Positions 22,253-33,939 of a stretch of 64,000 bases of DNA are shown here, piece by piece. The stretch comes from Hysterangium stoloniferum (taxonomy: Eukaryota; Basidiomycota; Agaricomycetes; Hysterangiales; Hysterangiaceae), in the NCBI GenBank assembly GCA_015178975.1, contig WHVD01000001.1, forward strand, positions 1,488,001-1,552,000, given 5' to 3'. Each line of letters opens with the position of its first letter. Position 1 is the first letter of the stretch. The notes below the pieces were generated by a model. That model saw only the letters and a program-made list of their open reading frames with translations, made no database searches and was not told the origin of the DNA. The position numbers and the translations under genes are program-made.

Positions 22253-22506
22253 TATCATATATTTCTAAGGTTTTTTCTATTTTTCACAATTTCCCCAAAA
22301 TATAAAATTCTTAACAAAGGCTCTTAAATGTACTTATATCGCTATGGTAAAATTGTACAGTATTCCTTTAATTTATCTCGAAATTATGCAAATTATTTTG
22401 TATTTTTATCTAAAAATCTGAGTAGACTATGAAATTTCTACTTTTATTCTTTTTTAACTATATATCTTCAAACCGGCCACCTGGCGCTTATTACACAATG
22501 CACAGG

Positions 22507-22975
22507 AATATTTGTCACAACAAGTGACAGTCATCACAACGAGTGACAGTCATCACAAAGAGTGACAGTTGTTACAACGAGTGACAGTTGTTACAACGAG
22601 TGACAGTTGTTACAACGAGTGACAGTTGTTACAACGAGTGACAGTTGTTACAACGAGTGACAGTTGTTACAACGAGTGACAGTTGTTACAACGAGTGACA
22701 GTTGTTACAACGAGTGACAGTTGTTACAACGAGTGACAGTTGTTACAACGAGTGACAGTTGTTACAACGAGTGACAGTTGTTACAACGAGTGACAGTTGT
22801 TACAACGAGTGACAGTTGTTACAACGAGTGACAGTTGTTACAACGAGTGACAGTTGTTACAACGAGTGACAGTTGTTACAACGAGTGACAGTTGTTACAA
22901 CGAGTGACAGTTGTTACAACAAGTGACAGTTGTTACAACGAGTGACAGTTGTTACAACGAGTGACAGTCATCACA
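22507..22975. repeat. 19-base tandem repeat, about 24 copies
   Basis: Unit agtgacagttgttacaacg, almost perfect in the centre and degenerate at both ends (gtcatcacaa variants, then cacgtgacagtcacaa to 23,040). Each unit contains the palindromic core GTTGTTACAAC. No spacers, so not a CRISPR array. Confidence 0.95.
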
Positions 22976-23132
22976 AAAACGCATGACAGTCACAAGGGCA
23001 CGTGACAGTCACAAAAGGCACATGACAGTCACAAGGCGCAATGGGTGGCACACATGCACTAGCACAGGAATATTATGTCATATAATATGTCATCACATAT
23101 TACTAGGAATATTATGTCATATATGTATAATG

Positions 23133-23855
23133 TGTTACGACCGTGTTGCAACCCTATCGGTCCTGAGGTTATCGCCACTTATCAACGTTTCAAGTCACCA
23201 TCTCGGAAACCATCGGCCCTGAAGCTGACATATGTTTTTGCGAAGATCAAACTCCGTTTACGCCCACGTCAAAATAACTCGTATTGTCTGGTCAAACTTT
23301 TGATACGTCCCTTTTATTATGTTGATCCGTTCAATCTTATGTTTCACATATGTCAATCTATATTTGTAGTCCTTGAACTATTTCCTTTTATCGTAATTTC
23401 GCTCTCGGTTATCATCGGCCTCTGAACTAATCATAAACTTCCCGTTCCTAGTCAAGCTTATTGTTAATGCCATTTTCCGCCCTTCTCCCCATTAGTATTT
23501 TCTAGATGCCTGTTACTTGTATATGAACTCGCTGTAGTTGTAGTTACTAGGCAATCAGAATATCGACTCAGAATACCCTCATACGTCTGAAATAGTCTCA
23601 TACTAAGAATCCCCCCATCCGCCTTCACATGCGCTCGCCCACTCCCGGCCCCAACCCCTTGGCCCGACGCTCGACTTGTCCTTCGGTTCCAATCGGTATC
23701 TCACCGAAAGGAGCACTTTAGGATTAGTCTTCGCCCGCCCAAAATCTAAGGACACCCTACGGATATTTGCGAGGGCGCAGCACATAAGCTGAAACCAAGT
23801 CCTTCCGATCGGTCCCTGTCGGCCACTGACATTAGTCAGTTTTCAGTTCTTAACA
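23133..23855 (+). mobile_element. Solo LTR, family C, TSD TAATG
   Basis: 723 bases from TGTTACGACCG to AGTTCTTAACA with TAATG on both sides (23,128-23,132, 23,856-23,860). Confidence 0.95.
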
Positions 23856-24904
23856 TAATGTCATCATATATGCTACAATAGAGAATGGTGGAAATGTCTA
23901 AAACATTCCAAGTAAAATAGCTAAAATAGGATAGAAATAAAGTTCAATATGTCTCTAAATGCCTCAGATCTCAGTGTATGTAAGGAGCCCTGCTCCAGCC
24001 ATGAAATTGTTAGAATTTGCGGGTTCGAAATACACTTGACTCGGTTTGGGTTCAAAGAATGCGTTGCAAACGTATGAAGTGTAGAGTACAAGTACCTAGT
24101 TTAAGTACCTACTGGTAATACTATACCCGGTTACCCATCAATCACATGCTACATTGTTTGCAAACCCAAAAAATCTAATAGAAATATAACCAATTTTATC
24201 AACCCATTTACACCACATCAGTGTGTCACTGCAGCTAGCAGTTTATTGCCACCTCTTGTTGAGCTTCTGGCACCAATCAGGATTCCCTGTCACCTCTTGT
24301 TGAGTAATTTGACTGTTTATTACATTGCAAATAATCCCTGTTCCATTGCTCATTTATTGTGAATCAGTAAAGCATATTCACATAATATCTTAAGTGTTTG
24401 AGCATAAATAAATACTGAGAATATCCTTGCAAGATCCTTAAGACTACATTAAGATCCTGATAAGTTAGTATCACAGTAGACCCTGTAGGTTAGTGTAAAT
24501 AAAGCATATATTTACCAAATAGTGTTTTATTCTATATCTAATCTTTTGACCTGTTTATAAATATTTTTACTGTTTGATAAATAGTATAAAATATAAATAA
24601 ACTAGCTAGAATTGAAGTTAAATCTAGCTTCGGAATCAGTAAATTGTTATTCTTATTTTAATAGTTGTTGTCACAGAAAAAGAACAAGCTTGCACAAGCA
24701 GCTCTCAAAACCTTCTTTGCAAAGTAGGGTGTATATATTCAAGTAAACTCTTGACTTCAGGGGTTCTAAGTCTACCAAGGCTGCCACTGATTAATATCAA
24801 ATACTTAAATTATTTTACCTTGCAGTGAATTGAGTATTTGCAGATTTTGATAGAGCATTGGACTCCTTTTTTGGAAAATAGTATTAAAATAAGGCTAATA
24901 CATT
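23856..24904. other. No recognisable gene
   Basis: AT-rich DNA with a repeated phrase tcacctcttgttgag (24,250 and 24,291) but no long frame. Nothing else supported. Confidence 0.45.
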
Positions 24905-25594
24905 ACAGGGTGTAACTTGTTCAAGATTGAAACTCGATTCTAAGTACATGAATATAGGAGACTTATATAGACTGTGAAATGTAATAATACCAAATCTGGT
25001 ATTAATGAGGGGCAGAACTATTAAACATAAGACGAAACAAGTAAATATTAAACTAGGTATTAGGGACAGAATGGAATGGGAGTGGGGTCTGAAACATGAC
25101 AGGTCATTAGACCATAACAGGAATGGGGTTCTATGAGAGGGGTTCCAGGGAGTCTGGTCAGGGTCCAGTGACTGGTCCATGAGATACAGAGTGTCAGGTG
25201 TATATAGGGTGGAGTTTGGAGTCTGGTGGAGTCCGATGACTGGTACATGAAACACATGACAGACCATTTGACTGTAACGGGAGCAGGGTTCTATGCTCTG
25301 TTAGAGGGGTTTCCAGGAGTCTGGTCAGAGTCTGGTGATGGGAACAGAGAGTCGGGTATAAACAGGTTGATGTGCAGGTCTGGCAGAGTCCGAGGACTGG
25401 TGTGTGAGACACAGTGTTGGATATAGACAGGTTGAGGTGCAGGTCCGGCAGAGTCCAACAACTGGTGCATATACATAGGGTGACATGTGGGTCCTGGCAG
25501 GTACTCTGGTTGTAACTGTACCTTGGGTACAATATAGAGAGTTGGGTGCATATAGGATGGGGCCCAGAGCCCAGCAGGGTTTCTGGTCCTAACA
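24905..25594 (-). mobile_element. Gypsy LTR fragment, minus orientation
   Basis: On the minus strand it starts TGTTAGGACCAGAAACCC at 25,594 and follows the same order as the G1 LTRs (gacctgtcatgt, ataatgaaatcc-like and tatatagactgtg motifs). The 3' part of the LTR is missing. Several ORFs here on the minus strand are translations of LTR DNA, not genes. Confidence 0.65.
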
Positions 25595-25616
25595 CTACTG
25601 CCAAGCATATGAGTGA

Positions 25617-26040
25617 TTGAGAACACAGGCAGAGAGTCCAAGGTTATATGTCAGACTGAGCTACAAGGCTTTTAATGATCCCCAACAGTACAATCTTCCA
25701 CCAGTGATGAACTTGCAGTCATTCTACCTGGAGAGGGGTGATACAGATTGTGATGACCCAAGGGATATTATTGTTCAGAGAAGAGGGGGGGGGACTGTTC
25801 CATCATGTGCATGAAGCACAAGCCATTTATACACCCCTTCATTATGTCATGCTGTTCCCCAGGGGTGAGTATGGTTGGTCATGGGACATTCCCCATGCAA
25901 ATCAAAATTGGCAGCCCCAGGCTGGACAGTAGGGTAATCAACAGGATGAAGATAAAGAAGGTGGAATTGATAAAGTGACCCAATGTGAATATTATCCTAT
26001 TGCCTGTTTCCTAGAGCAAATGAAGCCAGGACCCTTTTTT
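25617..26040 (+). pseudogene. Helitron RepHel N-terminal fragment (copy H2)
   Basis: Plus-strand reading gives RLSYKAFNDPQQYNLPPV, DPRDIIVQRRGGG, then after a frame change in a run of nine or so G residues (near 25,790) HEAQAIYTPLHYVMLFPRGE and YGWSWDI, and finally TQCEYYPIACFLEQ. This is the region preceding the Rep core in Helitron proteins. Both ends are lost in LTR sequence. Confidence 0.7.
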
Positions 26041-26159
26041 ATACACTGTTGGGACTGGAGACTGGGTCCTAATCCCCATCCTACAAGCAATTCACTCTAT
26101 TTTGCAGTACAACTCACCAACCAAGCTCCACCCAGATATTCTGGAGTCTTAGATGCTTG

Positions 26160-26371
26160 AAGATCTTTGCCCTGATCTGCCTCCAAACCCACTTGACATC
26201 TGGTTTACTGTGCCTCCTGTGTTTGTTGCCATTCTGTCTTGACCCTTGTCCCAAGTATGGCATGCCTGGTCTTTTATGTGCAGCACATAAGCTGAAGCCA
26301 AGTCCTATCTACCACCTGGATTATCTGTGGGTTTTCCCCTGGAGACCTACCCATGAGCCTGGAGCTTAACA
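26160..26371 (+). mobile_element. Gypsy 5' LTR, 3' portion only
   Basis: Ends ctggagcttaaca at 26,371, two bases before a primer-binding site (26,374-26,384, attttctgatc), and carries the shared gcagcacataagctgaagcc module at 26,281. The left end is ill defined. Confidence 0.65.
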
Positions 26372-26373
26372 GT

Positions 26374-26897
26374 ATTTTCTGATCCAATCTCACAGATTAT
26401 CTCAGCCACACCTCCAAGAAAGACAGCACCCCAAAAGTCAAATCTACACCCTCTACTCTTCAGTCTCCACTTGTTTTCTATACAACCCACTCACCCAGAA
26501 ACCAGCATAGTACCATGGATGAATCCTGTATTGAAGAAGTACTAGTAAAACCAGATGGCTCTGAAGATGGAGATGAGTCTGTGGCTCTGACAGAGGCAAA
26601 AGTGTCTCCAACCCACAAACTACTCAATATCTGCATCTTGCAGACCCCACAGCTGAAACTCTAGCAGGTACCCTGGACAGATTTATGGATCATCTGCTAG
26701 AAGAAAGGATGAAAACAGGCCAAGAACCTTGCAATCCAGGGTCAATGCACCAGAAACCTTTACCAGCTCCAACCCCAACAACCTGTCAACCTTCCTCATG
26801 CTGTGTCACTTTAATTTCTGTGATTGACTGGCCACATTTTCCATGGACTCCTGAAAAGTCAATTATGCACTCTCATACCTCTTAGGATCTGCATTAA
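26374..26897 (+). pseudogene. Gypsy primer-binding site and gag fragment
   Basis: After the primer-binding site the plus strand reads, in changing frames, a gag like that of G2: DPTAETLAGTLDRFMDHLL, NAPETFTSSNPNNLSTFLM, then LIPLRICI where the intact copy has a LSYLLGS block. Several stops and shifts. It ends where element B2 begins at 26,898. Confidence 0.65.
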
Positions 26898-26949
26898 GGA
26901 GGATATCTGAAAACTATTAAGTATACCAAATTCTAATATACTCTAAAGG

Positions 26950-27804
26950 TGTTAAGGGGCGTGCACAGAGCTTATTGGAGGGTTTCTGGAGAAACCTGCA
27001 GGAAAGCTGGTAGGACTTGGCTTCAGCTTATAGGTTGCACCCTCACAATATCATGTTGTCCAATTTCAGATGGGCAGACAGGAATCCTGGGGAGTCTGGG
27101 GGTAGTTGGTGGGTTGAGAGGTCAAGGAGTTGACTGCAGGAATCCCACAGAGGTTGAGGGGTCGGGCGGTGATGAGTCAGAGGTTGAGTGATAGATGGGT
27201 CGGAGCCCATGGGCTCCAATGAGGTAAATAGCAGTGTGTTTCAAAGAGGAGATTAGAGTGGAAAATGTACTGAGATTACTGGGGAGAATCTAAGCTGATT
27301 TTCTGACTGGATTGTATGTACAACATCTGCCAGATTATATACATAGACTGTGGAATGTATGTCATACCAAATCCAGTAATAATGAAATCCAAACTAGTAA
27401 ACATGAAACAAGATAAGTAAACACCAAATTTGGTGTTAGGAACAGGATGGAGCAGAGCAGAGTCCGAATCATGACAGGTCGTTAGACCATAATGGGAATG
27501 GAGCAGGAGTGGAGTCTGAAATGTGACAGGTCATTTGACCATAACGGGAATGGGGCTCAGTTAGAGAGCTGTCGGGTTTTCCAAGTAGAGTCTGGTGACT
27601 GGTATGTGGGACAGGGTCAGAGATAGACAGGTGTGGGTCCCATGGGTATTCCGGTAACTGATATGTGAAGCAATGAAGGTCAAGCATTGACAGGTCTGAC
27701 ATCTGGAGTCTGGTGGGTATTCCAGTAAACTGATGACTGGTGTGTGTAGGGTGTGGGTGTATATAAGTTAGTGCCCAGAGTCCAGCAGGTTTTCGGTCAT
27801 AACA
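26950..27804 (-). mobile_element. G1 3' LTR
   Basis: 855 bases. On the minus strand a TATATAA box (plus 27,335-27,341) lies 33 bases before AGTCAGAAAAT (plus 27,298-27,308), the predicted RNA start. Differs from the 5' LTR almost only by CA/TG pairs. Confidence 0.92.
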
Positions 27805-27817
27805 GTACCCTCCCTTT
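27805..27817 (-). other. G1 polypurine tract
   Basis: Minus strand AAAGGGAGGGTAC directly precedes TGTTATGACC of the 3' LTR. The same tract occurs at 44,379-44,391 beside another LTR start. Confidence 0.85.
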
Positions 27818-28009
27818 ATGCCAAAGTCCCAAAGATGCTCTAGAACTTGATAAAGTTTTGTTGGCTATGTGCATGTGCTAGAGAGTCATGTCAGTTACAC
27901 GTATGTGTCAAAGAGTCACGTGATCTGGAAGGTAAGGTTCAGACACGATGAGCCTATATAAAAAATTGAAAAACAAAAATTTCTTCTTCTTTATTACCCC
28001 CATCATCAA

Positions 28010-28949
28010 ATGGGTCCAAAGCCAATGCCATGCAGACCAATGCCCACTGCTGGGCCCTCCACAGGCTCCCTGTATTGGGTTCCACTCACCACTGCCCAAA
28101 TCCTGGTGCAGTGGGAGGAGCAGTGCTGATAACAAGAGGAGGTGGAGAGAAAGGCCAAGGAGGCCAAGGAGGAGTTGGATAGGGAGTACCAGGTGGCACT
28201 GGTCACAGAGAAAAAGGCTGAGGAGCAGAGGAAAAAGGAGGAGGAGGAGGCTGCATGGGTTGCCATGGAGCAAGCCAAGGCATCTGCAGAGAGAGCTGCA
28301 GTTACTGTGGGTAAGGTAAGTCCCAATGATTAGCGTGGTCGGTTTTTTACTGACTCTGCTCTTAGTGCAAAGCAGTAGAGGCCAAGTTGGAGTCCAAGGG
28401 GGAGCCAGGGAGCCCTCAAAAGATAAGTCTCGGGTCCATGGGGTATTCCGGGGACTAACTACATCAACAGAAGGCAAGAAAAATGGTCCCAGTCTGCTTG
28501 GGGGTGAAGAATGACCTGTGGTGTTCCAGTTGCAATGACCAGAACACTGACTGCCATTGGGCTGTTGGCAATGTGCACACCTCAAAGTGAGGTGCTCACT
28601 TGTTCATGAGTTCATGGGGTCCGTGGCACAGGAAGTGGGTGGACCAGCAGAGAGGCCTGGGGCCTTGGAGGAGCTTTTGGGATGGATAGCTGTGGGCATA
28701 GAGGCCCAGAATGAGTTGTTTGAGAAGAGCAACCATGTGCAGATAGTCATGGCCAAAAATCTCCAGGGGCTCCACAGAGAGTTTTGGGCATTTCTGGCAG
28801 AGTATGGCAGGTATGTGTATGCAGAACCGCAGATTGGGAGTTCCAAGGAGCCCAGCTCAGATGAGGATGGGGTCACTGTGGAGATAGCAGAGCTCCCAAA
28901 GGAGATTGCTGAGGTTGGGCAGAAGCATAGCCCCATAAATGTAGATTGA
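28010..28949 (+). pseudogene. Accessory ORF on the opposite strand of gypsy G1
   Basis: Runs convergently to pol, between the 3' LTR and the chromodomain. Reads MGPKPMPCRPMPTAGPSTG, TTAQILVQWEEQ, then an acidic-basic coiled coil (residues after VERKAKEAKEELDREYQ to AWVAMEQ), probably an intron (GTAAG at about 28,314, acceptor near 28,370), then GVFRGLTTSTEGKKNG and, after stops, a Cys motif CWQCAHLKVRC and a helical C-terminus (28,557-28,949, open). Stops at the TGC TGA TAA site and others fit CGA to TGA. A second copy lies at 44,563 in the same position relative to its LTR. Role unknown; a DNA-binding or structural protein is a guess from the coiled coil and Cys cluster. Confidence 0.65.
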
Positions 28950-29149
28950 AAATAAAATAATAAAGTTTTTTAATAGTTTTTTTTTTTTTTAAATAAAAGT
29001 AAAACATGAAAAGCATAAAAGTCTGTAGGAAGATCCACTAGGACTTGAAGACATGTCAGAAATCTGTAAAAGCAAAGAGAGACATAGGGCAACAGGGAAA
29101 AATGAAAATGAATCCAACGTACAGTAACATGGGGTCTGTGGAGTGTGGT

Positions 29150-29364
29150 CAGAGAGAGGATAGTGGTCCAGGTTTGAGCAGGTAAGCTATGTGAAAGTCA
29201 GTAACAATCTTTGTGGCATTACCAAGTTCCATGGCCAAAATCCATGAAGTCTCTTCATCTGTGCCCTCATAACCTGCCCACTTGACCAAGTAAAGCAGTT
29301 TACAAGTGTGTCAACACTTCAAATCTAAAATTTGTGAGATTTCAAACTCAGGTTCTCCATCAAT
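29150..29364 (-). pseudogene. G1 chromodomain (C-terminus of integrase)
   Basis: Minus strand: DGEPEFEISQILD, CKLLYLVKWAGYEGTDEETSW, ILAMELGNA, IVTDFH. This is the chromodomain of Tf1/sushi-type chromoviruses, with the aromatic residues (Y, W) of the methyl-lysine cage, thought to steer integration to heterochromatin. A stop (KC*H) interrupts it; MITE A1 sits immediately upstream. Confidence 0.85.
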
Positions 29365-29985
29365 GGAGGATAGTCACAATTCATTGAATACACAAAATTC
29401 TATGAAAAACTCCTCATATTTTTAAGTGAGACTATTTCTCCTGGCTATGACTACATGTTTTAGGGATTTATATTTCATTAACCCAAAATTTCATCTTTAA
29501 GACTTGTACACTCCCTTAAAATATGCACAAATGTCATGATTATACAAGATTATCTGGGTTGTTACCTAATCTTTGGGAGAAAATACATTCTCTAGTATCT
29601 CCATGACTTTTAAAATGTCCACAAACATTATAGTTAACCAAAATTACTTGGGTTATGACTTAATCTCTGGGATAAGATGGGTTCTCTTGTATATTATGCA
29701 AACTTTCAAATATAGTTCATATAATTTAAATTTATTTGGTTTAGAAAGTTAACCAGAACTATCTGGCCAACCAATCCATGTTGTGGAATTTATCCCCAAA
29801 AGGATAATCTATATATGTTTGTTTTGACTAACTTTTGTCAGATACAAGATAAATATTAATATTTCCTTATTCTCCTGAATATTATCTGATAGACTGAATT
29901 TGCTTAAATATTAATTCTACAACAAACAATATAAATATATATACTTTAGTGGACAAATAACTATTAAAATTTTGGGTTATCCTCC
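29365..29985 (+). mobile_element. MITE family A copy A1, TSD AAT
   Basis: 621 bases with GGAGGATAGTCAC and GGTTATCCTCC ends, flanked by AAT on both sides, inserted in the G1 integrase C-terminus (VII|DGEPEF). No ORF, very AT-rich. Confidence 0.88.
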
Positions 29986-30329
29986 AATAATGACCAGAGG
30001 AGGCAGCTATTGCATGCAATCTGGGATAGTGTTAGCAGTACATGGTTCTAGCATAGAAACATGAAATACCAGGTGTACCGCAAGCATGCTATCAGGAAGC
30101 CATAGGGTCCATAAAACTGAACCTACTTGTGCTATTATTTCAAATGGACCTAAATATTTTTCAGCAAGTTTCTTTGATGGATGGGTAGTCTGGAAGAATT
30201 GAGCTTTGACAAAAACACGATCACCAATTTTGAAGTTGGGTGGCAGAATCTGGTTTTTGTCCACTGAATGCTGATATTGCTCTTGGGCAGACATTATTGC
30301 AGTCTGGAGTTCCTTGTGGAGCTTGTGGA
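29986..30329 (-). pseudogene. G1 integrase C-terminal domain
   Basis: Minus strand: LHKELQTAIMSAQEQYQ, FKIGDRVFVKAQFFQT, KKLAEKYLGPFEIIAQVG, LVFHVSMLEPCTANTIPD, the SH3-like C-terminal domain of gypsy integrases. Lies between MITEs A1 and A2. Confidence 0.85.
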
Positions 30330-30857
30330 GGAGGATAGTCACAATTCATTGAATATATAAAATTTTACTGAATAATCCTCATATTTTTTAAGTGAGACTA
30401 TTCCTTCTGGCCATGACAACTTATTCTATGAGCTTATATTTAATTACCTGAAATTTCATTTTTAAAATATGCATGCCCTTTTAAAATATGCACAAATGAC
30501 ATAGTTACACAAGATTATTTGGGTTATGACTTAATCTTTGGGTTATGATGTATTCTCTTGTATACAAGCAAACTTTCAAATATATTTTATATAATTTAAA
30601 TTTAGTTGGTTTAGAGAGTTAGCCAGAACTATCGGGGGTACCAATCCCCATTGTGCAATTTATTCCAAAAGAATAATCTACAGATGATTGTTTGACTAAA
30701 TTTTGTCAGATATAGGATAAATATTAATATTTTTGCGTTCTTCAGAGTGATACCCAATCAACTGAATTTGATTAAATATTAATTTTACAACAAACAATAT
30801 AAATATATACATATACTTTAGTGGATAAATAACTTTTAAAGTTTTGGGTTATCCTCT
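30330..30857 (+). mobile_element. MITE family A copy A2, TSD GGA
   Basis: 528 bases, GGAGGATAGTC to GGTTATCCTCT, flanked by GGA on both sides. Splits the integrase between FVTDL and HKELQ. About 80-90 percent similar to A1 by eye. Confidence 0.87.
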
Positions 30858-31498
30858 GGAGGTCCGTGACAAACTCTTGAGCATGGGCAGAGGCAAGATT
30901 TTGTTCTGGGTGTACTGTAATATTTGGATTGTACCCTTTATTTGCAAAGAATGGGGAAATGCCAGTAGTGGCCAAAGGTGCATTGTTGTAAGCAAATTCT
31001 GCAAGTGGTAACAGGGATTTCCAATTGTCCCACTGATAGTTGCAATATACACAGAGGTATTGTTCCAATGTCTGATTGATGCACTCGGTTTGTCCATTGC
31101 CTTCCAGGTGATATCTGGACATGAAGTGTAATTTCATGTCCAAGGATTTCCCAAGGGATCTAAAGAAGTGGGATACAAACTCTGATCCTTGATCGGAAGT
31201 TACATGGGACGGGACTCCATGGTTGGAAAATATATTGATAATGAAAAGTTCTGCTAACTGCACAGATGTAATGGTATCATGCGTGGGAATGAATATACCT
31301 TGTTTTGAGAATCTGTCAACCACAACTAGAATGGTGGAAAAACCTTCAGAGTCTGGTAGGTGTTCAATGAAATCCATAGAGATGGAATTCCATGGGTGGT
31401 CTGGTACTAGAAGTTGTTTCAGAAGGCTGTATGGCTTGTGACACTGATTTAGAGTGTCAACAAGTAATGCAAGATTTACAATAGTGCTTAATGAAATC
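30858..31498 (-). pseudogene. G1 integrase catalytic core
   Basis: Minus strand: MDFIEHLPDSEGFSTILVV, TSDQGSEFVSHFF, EGNGQTECINQTLEQYL give the D, D, E triad; HYCKSCITC upstream is the Cys half of the zinc-binding domain. Stops at C*HSK and WPGL*DF fit CGA to TGA. The ORF tail YVYIYIVCC is A2 sequence. Confidence 0.85.
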
Positions 31499-32527
31499 TC
31501 AGAGTCCGGGCCAAGTGTATTCTCTTCTTATTAATGATAGAGTTTTGTTGAACCTGAAATGACCTGAGAGTGGATGGTCATGTTTGTACTGGAGAATCCT
31601 GAGGTGGAGGGCGGCAGAGTCCAGTACATAGATACGATCATCAAGTCTAATGAAACCATGCTGATCAAGAGACCACCAGGGTTGACCGGGGTCCATAGGG
31701 TTGTCAAGGTGTGCTTTAGTTATTGGGTCTAGTGGAATTTCCAATAAAATATCTTGATGTAACTTCTCAATATCCATAATGATAATTCCACAGATGATGG
31801 GATGGATGAGGAAAGTTGTGTGGACTGATGCGGTAAGCTGCTGATTTGTGAAAATAGGTTTCAAGTTGTGTGGGTTTACCATGGCATAGTTGTTGCTCCC
31901 TCTTTGGGGTAGACATCCCATCATCTAGTTAAAGTGTCAGGTTTGCCGCCAAGGTGGCTGGGTCGAATATGGATAACCATATTAAAGGCTGACAGGTATT
32001 CAGACCAGCAGGTCTGCCGATGGGTCAAAAGGTTTGTAGTAGAAAAGTATTCCAGGTTTTTGTGATCTGTTACAATGTCAATCAGAATTCCCGAGCCTTC
32101 TGAAAAAATTGCTAAGAGTTCCTTGTCATGAGTGTCATAATTGAGCTCTGCTCCAGTGAACGTCCAGGACAGAAAAGCCACAGGGTGAACTTCTCCATTG
32201 GAGTCCTGGATAGACAGAATGGCTCCAAGTTCATTGAGGCATCCATCTCAACAATGAGTGGGAAGTCCAGTTTCCAATGCAGCAGAATTGGAGCTGATGA
32301 AAAAGAATCTTTTAAAAGATTGAAAGCTTTTTGACACTTATCATTAAAATTCCACAGAGTATCCTTGCACATAAGATAAGTAAGGGGGACCATGATTTTG
32401 GAATATCCATGGATGAACCGTCAGTAAAAATTGGCAAAGCCAAGGAAAGATTGTACATCTTTGACTTTTCTGGGTTCTGGCCAATCTTTGATGACTTGTA
32501 CTTTTGCTTCATCCATGCAGAGTCCAC
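31499..32527 (-). pseudogene. G1 RNase H and integrase zinc-binding region
   Basis: Minus strand, several overlapping frames. [52 protein letters not shown] and [21 protein letters not shown] form the gypsy RNase H; a TGA follows TLTR in all three gypsy copies in this window. Then LHLRILQYKHDHPLSGHFR is the His half of the integrase zinc domain. Confidence 0.85.
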
Positions 32528-33163
32528 CGGGTCCCATTATGAAACCCCAGGTATTCCACAGAGTTTGTGTCAAAAGTACATTTTTTACCATTCATGAATA
32601 AACCATGTTGTCTGAGTCTCTGGAGAACTTCACAGACTTGTTTGTTGTGTTCTACGGGGTCCTTGGAGTAGATAAGAATGTCGTCCAAGTAAACAATAAC
32701 ACATACATCAAGCATGTCAGAAAAAATGTTGTTAATAAAACATTGAAAAACAGACAGAGCCTTGGTGAGTCCAAAGGGCATCACCAACCACTCAAAGGCC
32801 CCATAATGGGTTCTGAAAGTGGTTTTCCACTTGTCTCCCATGGAGATCTGGACCAAATGGTAGGCGTGTTTAAGGTCTATTTTGGTATAAATCCAGGCAT
32901 TCTGTGGAGCATTGAGCAGGTCAGATATATGTAAGTGGGAGTGGATACTTATCCTTTTTTGTGACAGCATTGAGTCCTCTGAAATCAACACATAGTCTAA
33001 GGGATCCATCCTTCTTCTTGACAAACAAAACAGGTGCTCCAAAAGGAGACTTAGAGGGTCTGATAAAACCTATGGACAAATGTTCATCCAGGAAGTCCCG
33101 GATTGCGGAAAGTTCCATGGAGGAAAGCAGGTAAATACATATGTCCAAGGGGTGGCTGGGTGC
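32509..33163 (-). pseudogene. G1 reverse transcriptase
   Basis: Minus strand: [84 protein letters not shown], and the catalytic VIVYLDDILIYSK near 32,680. A frameshift lies near 32,930-33,040. The N-terminal part of pol continues across the solo LTR at 33,803-33,935 (EKYHNFADVFSK, YDLK). Confidence 0.88.
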
Positions 33164-33802
33164 TGTGAAGGGTATGCATATATCATGATTGGACTGTTGA
33201 ATACTAGACATATTATAGTACCTTATTATCTGCTTTTATTTCTTTTCTTTAATTCTTTATATCTTTCGAGCATACTGTTATTTCTTAGTTCAAAGCTTTG
33301 TGTATATCTACGGGTGCTCTCGGCACCAAAAGGTAGACCTTTCTTTACCCAACAGACACCACCTCAGAACGACCCAGAAGTTGAATAGCGAGAGGCGTCA
33401 AGGGTAACGTCTCATCTACCTACAAGGGTAGTATTTTCTAACCTACTAATAAGCTCTGGACTTGAACCGTAAATGTCGAGTCCCTCACTCAAGTCTTTGC
33501 ACTCATTGACACTGTGGTCGACTCGCACTTCTCTCATTCTATTCCAGATACTCTATCTTTCACTGATTACCTTTCTTACCTCTTTCTGTGAGTTGTACTG
33601 CAACAGTCAACTCTATTATTCTCTTATTCAACTGTCACGAGCAACTGCACAGTTGCTCTAGTGACGTGTAGCATGCTTCTCTACTAGTACTGTCAGTCTA
33701 GTACCCTACAGTATTGTACAGAACGGTCAATACTTATTAATAGTAGTTGAATAAACACTATTCCTCATATATCGAGCAGTCAGAATCTATCGACTCTTCA
33801 CA
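33164..33802 (+). mobile_element. Solo LTR, TGTGAAGGG...CTCTTCACA, TSD GGTGC
   Basis: 639 bases flanked by GGTGC (33,159-33,163, 33,803-33,807), inserted between EEGT and QPPLG of the G1 RT. CpG is well kept (ctctcggcacc, gagcagtcagaatctatcg), so it is younger than its host. Confidence 0.93.
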
Positions 33803-33939
33803 GGTGCCTTCTTCAAGGTCGATTTTTTAAGTCATACTCTCTGTGGGGCAGAAGCCAGTCAGCTTTTCACTTACTAAAAACATCTGCAAAGTTGTGATAT
33901 TTCTCCAGGACACCTTCTAGATGTGAGGTATCAGCATTA

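Noticed and set aside
22507-22975. CRISPR-like array
   Set aside because: Units are contiguous 19-mers without unique spacers, and no cas gene is present; it is a minisatellite in a eukaryotic genome.
24000-24060. tRNA-like B box (gggttcgaaatac)
   Set aside because: No matching A box or cloverleaf pairing found nearby.
24884-25641. Overlapping minus-strand ORFs of 116-136 codons rich in Thr, Pro, His
   Set aside because: They translate LTR sequence; equivalents appear in every G-type LTR (for example 51,208-51,558 and 52,556-52,870) and have no domain.
28142-28333. Short Lys/Glu-rich ORF as a separate host gene
   Set aside because: It is the coiled-coil part of the gypsy accessory ORF, separated from its start by mutated stop codons.
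29365-30857. A elements with 5-base TSDs (CAATG/CAATA; CTCCA)
   Set aside because: Possible if the end is taken as GAGGATA, but this needs a mismatch in A1, while GGAGGATA with 3-base TSDs is perfect in A1, A2 and A4.
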